NCBI GenBank assembly: GCA_040235375.1
Contig: JBECKQ010000068.1
Coordinates: forward strand, 1-13,396
Reading direction: 5' to 3'
From: JBECKQ01 sp040235375
GTDB lineage: Bacteria; Planctomycetota; Phycisphaerae; UBA1845
Length of the DNA stretch: 13,396 nucleotides
The notes below the pieces were generated by a model. The model searched no databases and was not told the origin of the DNA. It saw only the letters and a program-made list of their open reading frames with translations. Positions 1 to 6,377 of the stretch are shown piece by piece. The position numbers and the translations under genes are program-made. Each line of letters opens with the position of its first letter. Position 1 is the stretch's first letter.

Positions 1-21
1 GCTTCGAACCAGGTGAACACG

Positions 22-1497
22 TCACAGACTCAGCCTGGTCTGGACGTAGAACATGTCGCCGTCATCCAGTCGGGCCACGCTCTCGGCGAAACCGCCGGGC
101 AGGAAGTGGGCGTAGCCGAGCTCGAGCTCGAGGCGCGGGTTAATCTGCCATCGAAAGGTTGCGTCGATTTCCTGGCCGACAAAGTCACCACTGTCGCCGC
201 TGCGGTCGCGCAGGCCGGGTATCACCCACGCGTCGCTGTCGCTCGCCAGCCAGTACGCTCCGTAAGAGCTGGTCAGTCGCATCTTGTCCGTCGGCCGAAG
301 CTCGAGGCGAAGCTTGGGCGCGATGATGTTCTGCCAACTGAACATGTCTGTGATTGACGGCGGGTGCGTAACTTCGAAGAGCCGATCGAAGCGCTCGCTC
401 AGGCTGTCGTTGGGATTGCGGTCGCCGGTGGCGTACATCGTCGAGAAGCTGAGCCGCGGCTTCCACGCGTGCTCGAACGTGTAGCCGAGCTCACCGAAGA
501 ACGCGAAGGCACGCTGCTTGCGCGAGCCGTCCTCGCCGAACTGAAACGCCGCGTCGAAGTCATAGTCGAAGTTCGTCTTTCCGATCGGCCCGAAGCCGTG
601 CACGCCCATCGTGTGGATCTCGCGATCGTCGCGCGTGGGGTCCTTGCGATCTTCGTCGAGGATGAAGTAATACGGCTCGAGCGTGATCGTATCCGACCAG
701 CGCCGCCATGCCCCGACCAGTCCGTAGAACCAGCGTTCCTCGTCCGCCCGGTCCGGGCTGGTCATCCGTACCTCGACCGGTTGAACGGCGAAGAAATCGA
801 ATTGCCAGTCGGCGTCAGGCTGACCGAATCGGAGCCGGAAACCTTCGAAGGAGTTGGTCGTGTTTCGCCAACGGTTGCGACCGACGAGGCGGCGATCCAC
901 GTACTCGAGCGTCATGCGACCGGCGCGAAACTGGATCGGATAACCGGGGCCGAGGGCATCGGCGAAATAGAGTTCGACGAACGCCTGGAGGAAGTCGGCT
1001 TCGTCCACGTCGCGGGTCGTCGGGCCGAGCTCGCTGTTGAACTCGCGCGAGTCCTGGAACTCGAAGGCGAAGCGGACAGGATCGAAGATTTCGCGAACGC
1101 CGATGTACACGCGGCTGCGCATGAGGAAGTCGTGGTCGTCGCCGAAGTCTGGCCGGCGAAGCTGGTGGCGGTACTCGTAGCGCGTCTGGTTCTCGAGGCC
1201 GAACTCAAGCCAGTCGACATCCTTGAACGACTCGATGCCGAACTTGTCGAGCGTCTTCACGTAGCTCGGGGGCTCCGGTTCCACCCTGGTGCCCCATGCT
1301 TTCGAGGTGCGTGTTTTTTGGGCCGGCGGTTTCGTGGCCGGTTTTTCGGCGGGACTCTCGACTTCCGCTTCGGGCGCCGGCCGCGTCGTCGGAGTTGCGG
1401 ATTGCCCCTGCTCCTGTCCGGCGGTCGGATGTGCACTCGCCAGAAGGAGAGCTGCCGTCAGGCACGCGAGCGTGATGTTGATCGGGTTGGTCTGCAC
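22..1497 (-). CDS. Alginate-export-type outer-membrane beta-barrel porin
   Basis: Predicted outer-membrane porin of the alginate export (AlgE-like, PF13372) type, 491 residues from the start chosen here. The first ~28 residues form a signal peptide (hydrophobic core ITLACLTAALLLASA). A Pro/Lys/Glu-rich linker follows to about residue 70, then a long barrel region with alternating aromatic strands. Family-like stretches include LENQTRYEYRHQ, FEFQDSREF, RAGRMTLEYVDRRLVGRNRW and NTTNSFEGFRLRF, and the chain ends in VQTRLSL, a typical barrel terminus. The frame is open to a GTG at 1614, but that codon lies inside the -12 element of a sigma-54 promoter and would leave the signal peptide buried 40 residues in. 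The GTG at 1497 has AGGA nine bases upstream and puts the signal peptide at the N-terminus. Known family members export alginate or act as specific uptake porins; the substrate here cannot be read from sequence. The gene is divergent from a sigma-54 activator that probably controls it. Confidence 0.82.
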   Translation of the reverse strand: MQTNPINITLACLTAALLLASAHPTAGQEQGQSATPTTRPAPEAEVESPAEKPATKPPAQKTRTSKAWGTRVEPEPPSYVKTLDKFGIESFKDVDWLEFGLENQTRYEYRHQLRRPDFGDDHDFLMRSRVYIGVREIFDPVRFAFEFQDSREFNSELGPTTRDVDEADFLQAFVELYFADALGPGYPIQFRAGRMTLEYVDRRLVGRNRWRNTTNSFEGFRLRFGQPDADWQFDFFAVQPVEVRMTSPDRADEERWFYGLVGAWRRWSDTITLEPYYFILDEDRKDPTRDDREIHTMGVHGFGPIGKTNFDYDFDAAFQFGEDGSRKQRAFAFFGELGYTFEHAWKPRLSFSTMYATGDRNPNDSLSERFDRLFEVTHPPSITDMFSWQNIIAPKLRLELRPTDKMRLTSSYGAYWLASDSDAWVIPGLRDRSGDSGDFVGQEIDATFRWQINPRLELELGYAHFLPGGFAESVARLDDGDMFYVQTRLSL

Positions 1498-1506
1498 TGG
1501 GCAATG

Positions 1507-1510
1507 TCCT
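1507..1510 (-). promoter_or_regulatory. Ribosome binding site deciding the porin start
   Basis: On the minus strand AGGA lies nine bases before the GTG at 1497. It supports starting the porin there instead of at the upstream in-frame GTG at 1614, which falls in the promoter. Confidence 0.5.
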
Positions 1511-1609
1511 GCTGACACAGGCTGGCACTCGGCGCCCACATGGGCGCTGCTCGCAAGCGCGTCCGTCGCTGAATCTGCGCCGGAGGCAATGGTGCCGCTG
1601 GGGCTGTGT

Positions 1610-1625
1610 TGCACCGTCCGTGCCA
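1610..1625 (-). promoter_or_regulatory. Sigma-54 (-24/-12) promoter of the porin gene
   Basis: Read on the minus strand the site is TGGCACGGACGGTGCA. Against the sigma-54 consensus TGGCACG-N4-TTGCW it differs at one position (the first T of TTGC is G). The invariant GG (1624-1623) and GC (1612-1611) are at the required spacing. Transcription would start near 1599-1600, giving a leader of about 100 bases before the GTG at 1497. The adjacent divergent gene encodes a sigma-54-dependent activator, which raises confidence that the site is functional. Confidence 0.75.
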
Positions 1626-1671
1626 GGACTCGTGTCGCACGCGGGGGCGTTCAAAAAAGGCTTGTGGCAGC

Positions 1672-1696
1672 CGGAATTCGCCCGTTTATCGGAATT
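1672..1696. promoter_or_regulatory. Candidate activator binding sites (direct repeat)
   Basis: The heptamer CGGAATT occurs at 1672-1678 and again at 1690-1696, 18 bases apart start to start. These copies lie about 70-100 bases upstream of the predicted porin transcription start, where upstream activating sequences of sigma-54 activators usually lie. The sites also sit just upstream of the activator's own promoter. This is a positional inference from a short repeat, with no known consensus match. Confidence 0.25.
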
Positions 1697-1714
1697 GCGA
1701 GACCGCCAAATGGT

Positions 1715-1743
1715 TTGACACGGCCTTTTCCGGTATATATGCT
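1715..1743 (+). promoter_or_regulatory. Sigma-70-type promoter of the activator gene
   Basis: A perfect TTGACA (1715-1720) is followed, after a 17-base spacer, by TATGCT (1738-1743), which matches TATAAT at four of six positions in an AT-rich patch. Transcription would start near 1750, about 48 bases before the ATG at 1798. GAGACC (1699-1704) and GGTCTC (1766-1771) form an inverted pair flanking the promoter; whether it is an operator is unknown. Confidence 0.5.
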
Positions 1744-1784
1744 GGCGACAACCGTTAAATCCGATGGTCTCAGCGTGGCATTGT

Positions 1785-1790
1785 GGAAGG
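1785..1790 (+). promoter_or_regulatory. Ribosome binding site of the activator gene
   Basis: GGAAGG lies seven bases before the ATG at 1798. It overlaps the alternative in-frame GTG at 1783, so it identifies the ATG at 1798 as the start. Confidence 0.65.
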
Positions 1791-1797
1791 TCGTGAA

Positions 1798-3375
1798 ATG
1801 CAACGGTTCATGACCCTGCTCCTTGACGTATGGCGGGCCGCCTGTCGGCACATCGAAATCCGCGAATCAACCGCCCAGATCGCCCCGCTCCTGGGCAAAC
1901 GGCTGCCGGTGGAATCCGTCATCGTCCGGCGCGTGGACGTGGAGCACTCCTGCCTGGAAACCGTCGGCGAAGGATCGGCTCATGGATCGACCGCGCTGCA
2001 CGACATCCGCACGGGCTGCGACGCGGACGAGCTCGAGCGCGTCCTGGCCTGGTGCCGGCGCGGCGCGGTGACAAGGCTCCGCGACGGCCACGGCGAGGAA
2101 CTTCGAAGACTGTTGCTTCCACCCAACGTCGCCGGCGACGTGATTGCCGGACCGCTATGCGGAGACGACGGCCCGGTGGGTATTCTGCTGCTGGTCGCCG
2201 GCGCTTCCGCCAGCTTCACGGAGGTGCAGGAGGAGTTGGCGGCGGCGCTGCTCGATCCGTTCACCATCGCCCTCGAGCACGATCGGCAGATTCGCGACCT
2301 CAAGTCGCACCAGGAAGCGGCGGAGGCGGAACGGCGCTCGTTGCTGACGCGTCTGGGCCGCGACGATCTGAGCGAGACGATCGTGGGTGCCGATACCGGC
2401 CTGCGGCACGTGATGGAGCGCGTTCGTCTTGTGGCTGGTTCAGACGTGCCCGTTCTGCTCTTCGGCGAGACGGGTTCCGGCAAGGAAGTGATCGCCCGGG
2501 CGATTCACGTGCGCTCAGGCCGCAAGGACGGTCCGTTCCTGCGCGTCAACTGCGGCGCGATTCCGCCCGAGCTGATCGATTCGGAGCTGTTCGGCCACGA
2601 GCGCGGGAGCTTCACCGGCGCGATCGCCATGCGCAAGGGCTGGTTCGAGCGGGCTGATGGCGGGACGCTGTTCCTCGACGAGGTCGGCGAGTTGCCGCTG
2701 GCGGCGCAGGTTCGTCTTTTGCGTATCTTGCAGGACGGCACGTTCGAGCGCGTGGGCGGCCAGCGGCTGCTGACCGTGGACGTTCGCGTGGTCGCGGCGA
2801 CGAACCGCGACCTGCAGCGCATGATCAGCGAACGGAAGTTTCGTGATGACCTTTGGTATCGCCTCGCCGTTTTTCCCATTCACCTGCCGGCCCTGCGCGA
2901 TCGGCCGGAGGACATGCCGGCGCTGGCGGCGCACTTTTCGCTGCGGGCCGCGCGGCGGTTCGGCCTGCCGATCCTGACGCCGTCGCGCGAGGACGTGAAC
3001 GTGCTGAGCGCATATTCCTGGCCGGGCAACATTCGCGAGCTGGCCAGCGTCATCAACCGGGCGGCGATCCTGGGAGACGGCAAGAAGCTGGAGATCGTCA
3101 AGGCACTGGGCGCGGTGCCGCCTTCAATCGAAAGGCCCGCCGATTCGTCGGCGTCCGCTGCACCGCCGGACAGTGACGCGCCGCTCAAGACGCTCGACGA
3201 GGCAATGCGCGATCACATCGAGCGGGCGCTGAACGCAACGCAGGGTCGCATCGAGGGCCCGCAGGGCGCCGCCCGCGTGCTGGACATCAACCCGCACACG
3301 CTCCGGGCGCGAATGCGCAAGTTGGGCATCGATTGGCGGCGTTTCCGCAATCCGGTGGAACCAGCGCAAAGCTAG
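1798..3375 (+). CDS. Sigma-54-dependent transcriptional activator (GAF, AAA+, Fis-type HTH)
   Basis: Bacterial enhancer-binding protein of 525 residues that would use ATP to remodel sigma-54 RNA polymerase at -24/-12 promoters. Residues ~10-165 look like a GAF sensor domain; there is no receiver domain, so it is probably ligand-controlled, like FhlA, and not phosphorylated by a histidine kinase. A short coiled linker (~170-195) leads to the AAA+ domain: Walker A GETGSGKE (223-230), sigma-54 contact loop GSFTGA (270-275, usual form GAFTGA), Walker B LFLDE (acidic pair 294-295), then VAATNRDL, FRDDLWYRL and SWPGNIREL. The C-terminal Fis-type helix-turn-helix is AARVLDINPHTLRARMRKLG (491-510). 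The start follows a good ribosome binding site; an in-frame GTG at 1783 is less likely. The gene is divergent from a porin with a sigma-54 promoter, its probable target. A small gene follows after 34 bases. The A-to-S change in the GAFTGA loop is the only oddity; catalytic motifs are intact. Confidence 0.92.
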   Translation: MQRFMTLLLDVWRAACRHIEIRESTAQIAPLLGKRLPVESVIVRRVDVEHSCLETVGEGSAHGSTALHDIRTGCDADELERVLAWCRRGAVTRLRDGHGEELRRLLLPPNVAGDVIAGPLCGDDGPVGILLLVAGASASFTEVQEELAAALLDPFTIALEHDRQIRDLKSHQEAAEAERRSLLTRLGRDDLSETIVGADTGLRHVMERVRLVAGSDVPVLLFGETGSGKEVIARAIHVRSGRKDGPFLRVNCGAIPPELIDSELFGHERGSFTGAIAMRKGWFERADGGTLFLDEVGELPLAAQVRLLRILQDGTFERVGGQRLLTVDVRVVAATNRDLQRMISERKFRDDLWYRLAVFPIHLPALRDRPEDMPALAAHFSLRAARRFGLPILTPSREDVNVLSAYSWPGNIRELASVINRAAILGDGKKLEIVKALGAVPPSIERPADSSASAAPPDSDAPLKTLDEAMRDHIERALNATQGRIEGPQGAARVLDINPHTLRARMRKLGIDWRRFRNPVEPAQS

Positions 3376-3409
3376 ACGCAGTCGTCGGTTTGCACGCGCG
3401 GAGCATGAC

Positions 3410-3769
3410 GTGAATACGGATCCCGCCGACGAACGTTTCATCAGCGAACCGATCTTGCCGGCTTCGAAGGCGATTGACACCTCGGCGATGTCGCGCGGCG
3501 AGCCCGGGCTGCCCGAGGCGTTCGAGTGGCGCGGCGAGGTCTACCATGTCACGGCCCGGCTCGAACAGTGGAAGGCGACGGCGCACGAGGGAGGCGCCGA
3601 GAAGGGCAACGTCTACCTGCGCCGGCACTATTACCGCCTGCGCATGTCTGACGGCAACACCTGGACGGTGTACTTCGTTCGACAGACGCCGAAGTCCGGG
3701 TCGGTCAAATCCCGCTGGTTTCTCTACACGATCGATCGTGAATCGCATGCAATCGATCGGCCGAGTTGA
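3410..3769 (+). CDS. Small uncharacterised protein, possibly DUF6504-like
   Basis: A 119-residue soluble protein with no signal peptide or membrane segment. The core (about residues 35-115) is rich in aromatic and basic residues, with segments FEWRGEVYHV, LEQWKATAHEGG, YLRRHYYRLRM, WTVYFVRQTP and SRWFLYTI. This resembles short beta-rich proteins filed as DUF6504; I recall that pattern but cannot confirm it. The function is unknown. It starts at a GTG with GGAG six bases upstream (3400-3403); an internal ATG at residue 27 is possible because the first ~30 residues look low in structure. It lies 34 bases after the sigma-54 activator on the same strand with no terminator between, so the two are probably co-transcribed. 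Nothing in the sequence shows it acts with the activator. Confidence 0.72.
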   Translation: MNTDPADERFISEPILPASKAIDTSAMSRGEPGLPEAFEWRGEVYHVTARLEQWKATAHEGGAEKGNVYLRRHYYRLRMSDGNTWTVYFVRQTPKSGSVKSRWFLYTIDRESHAIDRPS

Positions 3770-3794
3770 CGAGCGGTCGCGCTCGGCGGTCCCG

Positions 3795-3814
3795 ATGGTC
3801 ATCTAAATGACCGT
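3795..3814 (+). terminator. Hairpin after the activator operon
   Basis: GGTCAT (3797-3802) and ATGACC (3807-3812) pair perfectly around a CTAA loop. One wobble pair and one A-T pair extend the stem outward. It sits 25 bases past the stop of the small gene. There is no T-run after it, so it is either a weak terminator or an RNA-stabilising hairpin. Confidence 0.3.
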
Positions 3815-3841
3815 GCGCGATTAGTAGGCAACGGGATGATC

Positions 3842-3871
3842 GGCGGGCAGAGCCCGCCCTACAAGCCCGCC
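3842..3871. repeat. GC-rich palindromic element between convergent genes
   Basis: GGCGGGC (3842-3848) and GCCCGCC (3852-3858) form a perfect 7-base stem with a 3-base loop. A second GCCCGCC copy follows at 3865-3871 after CTACAA. The palindrome plus CCTACA looks like a dispersed REP-like family that I recall from planctomycete and other genomes; only one copy is in this window, so this is not proven. It lies between the stop codons of two convergent genes, where such elements often sit, and could act in transcript ending on both strands. Confidence 0.45.
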
Positions 3872-3905
3872 GCCATCCGGCGCGTGATTGCGTACAGTCA
3901 TTTGG

Positions 3906-5144
3906 TCAGGCGGCGTGGACGCCTGCCACAGCCATCAGCAGGCGCATACACACCCAGCCCATGTACGTGCCCATCACGTAGCCGGCCACGGCCAGCAACG
4001 CCCCCACCGGCGCGAGCGACGGATGGAATGCGGCCGCCACGATCGGCGCGCTGGCCGCCCCACCGATGTTCGCCTGCGAGCCGACCGCCGCGTAGAAGAG
4101 CGGGGCACGGATCAGCCGGCCAACGCCCAGCAGCACGGTAATGTGAATGAGCATCCAGATGACTGCCGCCAGCACGAAAGCGGGACTGTCGATGATGAGC
4201 CGGAAATCCGCCTGCGCCCCGATGCAGGCCACCAGCAGAAACAACATCAAGGTCCCGAGTCGCGACGCGCCGGCTCCTTCGAGATCGCGCAGCTTCGTGA
4301 ACGACATGATCACGCCGATGGTCGTGACGATGACGTACTTCCACGCCACGTGGGAGACGATCGTACCGTACCTGGCCGAGTTAATCTCCGGCAGCCATTT
4401 GCCGGCCTCGAGGCTGAGCCAGCTTGCGCCGAACGCCAGCGCCAGGATGATCATCAACTCGGCCACACTCGCGATTCGCCCGGTCCGCTGCTGGAAATCC
4501 GTCATGCGGCGCTCAAGGTCGCGAATGGCGGCGGCGTCCGCGCCCGTCCATTTGTCGACGACAGCCTCGCGGCTCGCCAGGTAGAGCAGCACACCCAGCC
4601 AGATGTTGGAGATGAGCGCATCCGGGACGACCATCATCGCCAGCATGTTGCTCTTTGCCTCGGCGATCTTGCCGATCGCGACATAGTTGGCGGCGCCGCC
4701 GATCCAGCTTCCGCTCAGGGCCGCCATGCCCTGCCAGGCGTCGGCGGGCAGAATGCCCTTGCAGATCAGCAGGGCAACGGGCCCGCCGATCACCACGCCG
4801 GCCGTGCCCGCCAGCATCATGACGACCGCTTTCCAGCCCAGGCGAACGATCGCGGGAACGTCAAGGGCGAGGATCAGCAGCAGCAGGCTGGCCGGCAGAA
4901 CAAACCCCATGACGAGGTCGTAGAGGGGCGATTTGGCTGGAATGACGCCTGCGGTCGTCAGGGCCGTCGGCACGAAGTAGCAGAAGATGAGCGAGGGCAC
5001 GACCTTGAAAAGCCGCCCGATGACCGGCCGCCTGGTCAGCCAGAAGATGACGGCCAGAATGGCCAGCAGCAGGGTGAATATGCCGGCCGGATCCTGAAGG
5101 AGTGCGGCATTTGCCGGCTGGGTCATCGCCTGAGCAACGAGCAT
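3906..5144 (-). CDS. DUF819 family multi-pass membrane protein
   Basis: Integral inner-membrane protein of about 412 residues, recognised as the DUF819 family (PF05684, which includes Bacillus YjcL). Members are thought to be transporters, but no substrate is established. Roughly nine or ten hydrophobic segments span the chain. Family-like stretches include IFTLLLAILAVIFWL near the N-terminus, FVLPASLLLLILALDVPAI, LAGTAGVVIGGPVALLI, the glycine-rich ALSGSWIGGAANYVAIG and, near the C-terminus, GSQANIGGAASAPIVAAAF. A cytoplasmic-type charged loop sits mid-protein (DLERRMTDFQQRTGR). The frame is open to a TTG at 5180, which has no ribosome binding site. The ATG at 5144 has a weak GAAG five bases upstream and fits the family's usual N-terminus; the ATG at 5126 is also possible. 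It is transcribed alone: convergent with the small gene before it and divergent from the DUF4097 gene. A role linked to its neighbours is not evident. Confidence 0.85.
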   Translation of the reverse strand: MLVAQAMTQPANAALLQDPAGIFTLLLAILAVIFWLTRRPVIGRLFKVVPSLIFCYFVPTALTTAGVIPAKSPLYDLVMGFVLPASLLLLILALDVPAIVRLGWKAVVMMLAGTAGVVIGGPVALLICKGILPADAWQGMAALSGSWIGGAANYVAIGKIAEAKSNMLAMMVVPDALISNIWLGVLLYLASREAVVDKWTGADAAAIRDLERRMTDFQQRTGRIASVAELMIILALAFGASWLSLEAGKWLPEINSARYGTIVSHVAWKYVIVTTIGVIMSFTKLRDLEGAGASRLGTLMLFLLVACIGAQADFRLIIDSPAFVLAAVIWMLIHITVLLGVGRLIRAPLFYAAVGSQANIGGAASAPIVAAAFHPSLAPVGALLAVAGYVMGTYMGWVCMRLLMAVAGVHAA

Positions 5145-5180
5145 GTCGGCTTCATAGTGGATGTTCGCCGGCGCGTCCAA

Positions 5181-5506
5181 CCGGCGGCCGGCCGCTGGCC
5201 ACGCCGTTGACTGGACATTGAGCAGTCGAGATGCTGGATTCGACGCGAGCGGTGCGGTCGCTCGGTGGTGGCCGTCCGGCTAGTGACACCGGGCGGCAAT
5301 CGCTGCGGATGGAGGGTTTGGGCGAATCAGGCGCGGCGGCGGTTCGGCGCCGGTCGCCTTGTCTCCGGTGACACATTCGTTGGAAGCGGCGACGGCGAAC
5401 GGGCAGTTGACGGCGCCAGTCCGCTTCCTCACGGGCGCGGCTCGGACGGGGTTGCCGGCGCAGGATTGGGTGACACATTCAAATCGTCCGGCAGAGGGGA
5501 CTCGAT
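5181..5506. other. Non-coding gap with short repeats between divergent genes
   Basis: This 326-base gap holds no convincing gene. It contains GGTGACACATTC twice (5367-5378 and 5469-5480, 102 bases apart) and a third GTGACAC at 5283-5289. The first copy overlaps a near-perfect 14-base palindrome, TGTCTCCGGTGACA (5360-5373). A GC-rich stretch at 5424-5446 (CTTCCTCACGGGCGCGGC...) resembles a dispersed repeat I recall from planctomycete genomes, which yields spurious LPHGRGSD peptides when translated. The promoters for the flanking divergent genes must lie here, but no clear -35/-10 pair or sigma-54 element is visible. The ribosome binding site for the plus-strand gene is AGGGGA at 5495-5500. Confidence 0.5.
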
Positions 5507-6364
5507 ATGACAGGTCGAAGACTGACTGCTTGCACAGTGGTGGCGACGTTGGTTGCGGCGTTCGGCGGCTGCACGGTGATCATCGCGCCGCCGGGCGACG
5601 TTGAAGAGGACTTTTCATTGTCCGCGCCGTTGGACGCTGCGGGGTCACTGCTCGTCGACTGGGGAAATGGCGATGTTTCCGTGATCGTCGACGACACCGT
5701 CGACCAGATCGCCGTCACCGGCACGAAGCGCGTGCTGGCGACGAGCCGGGAAGCCGCCGACGAAGCGATGATCAACTTCGACATCGAGATCGATTCCGGC
5801 GACGAGGACAACCCGCAGACGATCGTGCGGTTTGACGCGCCGCAGTTCGACGTGGCCGTCATCTACGTTGCGGACGTGGAAGTTCGCGTGCCGGCCGGGA
5901 TCACGCTGACAGTCGAGAGCGCAGCCGGAACCGTGCGCGTCCAGGGGAACACGAATCACACGGGAATCACGGTCGAGAACGGCGACGTCGTGGTTCTCCA
6001 ACAGAACGGGGACGCGGATGTAGACGTCGGCAACGGTGACGTGCAGATCGAGAGCATGGCCGGCGACGTGGAGGTGACCGGGCAAACTGGACGAGTGACC
6101 GTATCGGCCGATCCGGGTGAAACCGGTTCGCTGACGGTGGCGATCAACGTTGGCTCGATCGCGCTGGCCGTACCGGCCGATACGCCTGCATCGCTGACGC
6201 TCGGGACCGACGTCGGTTCGATCGACGCCAACCTGGAAGGATTCAACGCCGAGGACGTGCACGCGACCGGTAAGTCCCTGACCGCCACGCTCAATGGGGG
6301 CGGCGGCGAAATCGACGCGCGGACGAACACCGGCAACGTTTCGTTTGAAGCATTGCAGCCGTGA
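5507..6364 (+). CDS. Exported DUF4097-type beta-repeat protein, possible lipoprotein
   Basis: A 285-residue protein with an N-terminal export signal (MTGRRLTACTVVATLVAAFGGC). Cys22 could be lipidated, but the lipobox is FGGC, where Leu/Val is normal three residues before the Cys, so lipidation is uncertain. From about residue 40 the chain is a regular beta structure: short strands alternate with NGD/GDV turns (DWGNGDVSVIV, VENGDVVVLQ, VGNGDVQIESMAGDVEV, LGTDVGSIDANL, NTGNVSFEAL). That is the pattern of DUF4097 / head-GIN adhesin-like domains, which form beta-solenoids. No enzyme motif is seen; a role on the outer face of a membrane is inferred. The start has a good ribosome binding site (AGGGGA, spacer of six bases). 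Its stop is only 13 bases from the stop of purD, which converges on it, so the two transcripts probably overlap. An Asp-rich acidic composition could suit calcium binding. Confidence 0.78.
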   Translation: MTGRRLTACTVVATLVAAFGGCTVIIAPPGDVEEDFSLSAPLDAAGSLLVDWGNGDVSVIVDDTVDQIAVTGTKRVLATSREAADEAMINFDIEIDSGDEDNPQTIVRFDAPQFDVAVIYVADVEVRVPAGITLTVESAAGTVRVQGNTNHTGITVENGDVVVLQQNGDADVDVGNGDVQIESMAGDVEVTGQTGRVTVSADPGETGSLTVAINVGSIALAVPADTPASLTLGTDVGSIDANLEGFNAEDVHATGKSLTATLNGGGGEIDARTNTGNVSFEALQP

Positions 6365-6377
6365 TTGGCCGTTCGTT

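Noticed and set aside
364..1515. Long plus-strand open frame (383 residues) opposite the porin
   Set aside because: The composition is a shadow of the GC-rich porin gene, with no domain, no ribosome binding site and no export signal; the opposite strand has clear barrel and signal-peptide features.
1660..1680. Second sigma-54-like site on the plus strand (TGGCAG...TTCGC)
   Set aside because: The GG-to-GC spacing is two bases too long and the -12 box is poor.
3888..5210. Long plus-strand open frame (440 residues) opposite the DUF819 gene
   Set aside because: Its His/Gln/Asp/Arg-rich sequence is the usual antisense of hydrophobic membrane codons; the minus strand matches a known family.
5265..5510. 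Possible 81-residue gene in the gap before the DUF4097 gene
   Set aside because: It contains an LPHGRGSD peptide that I recall as a translation of a dispersed repeat. It has no ribosome binding site and runs into the real start at 5507.
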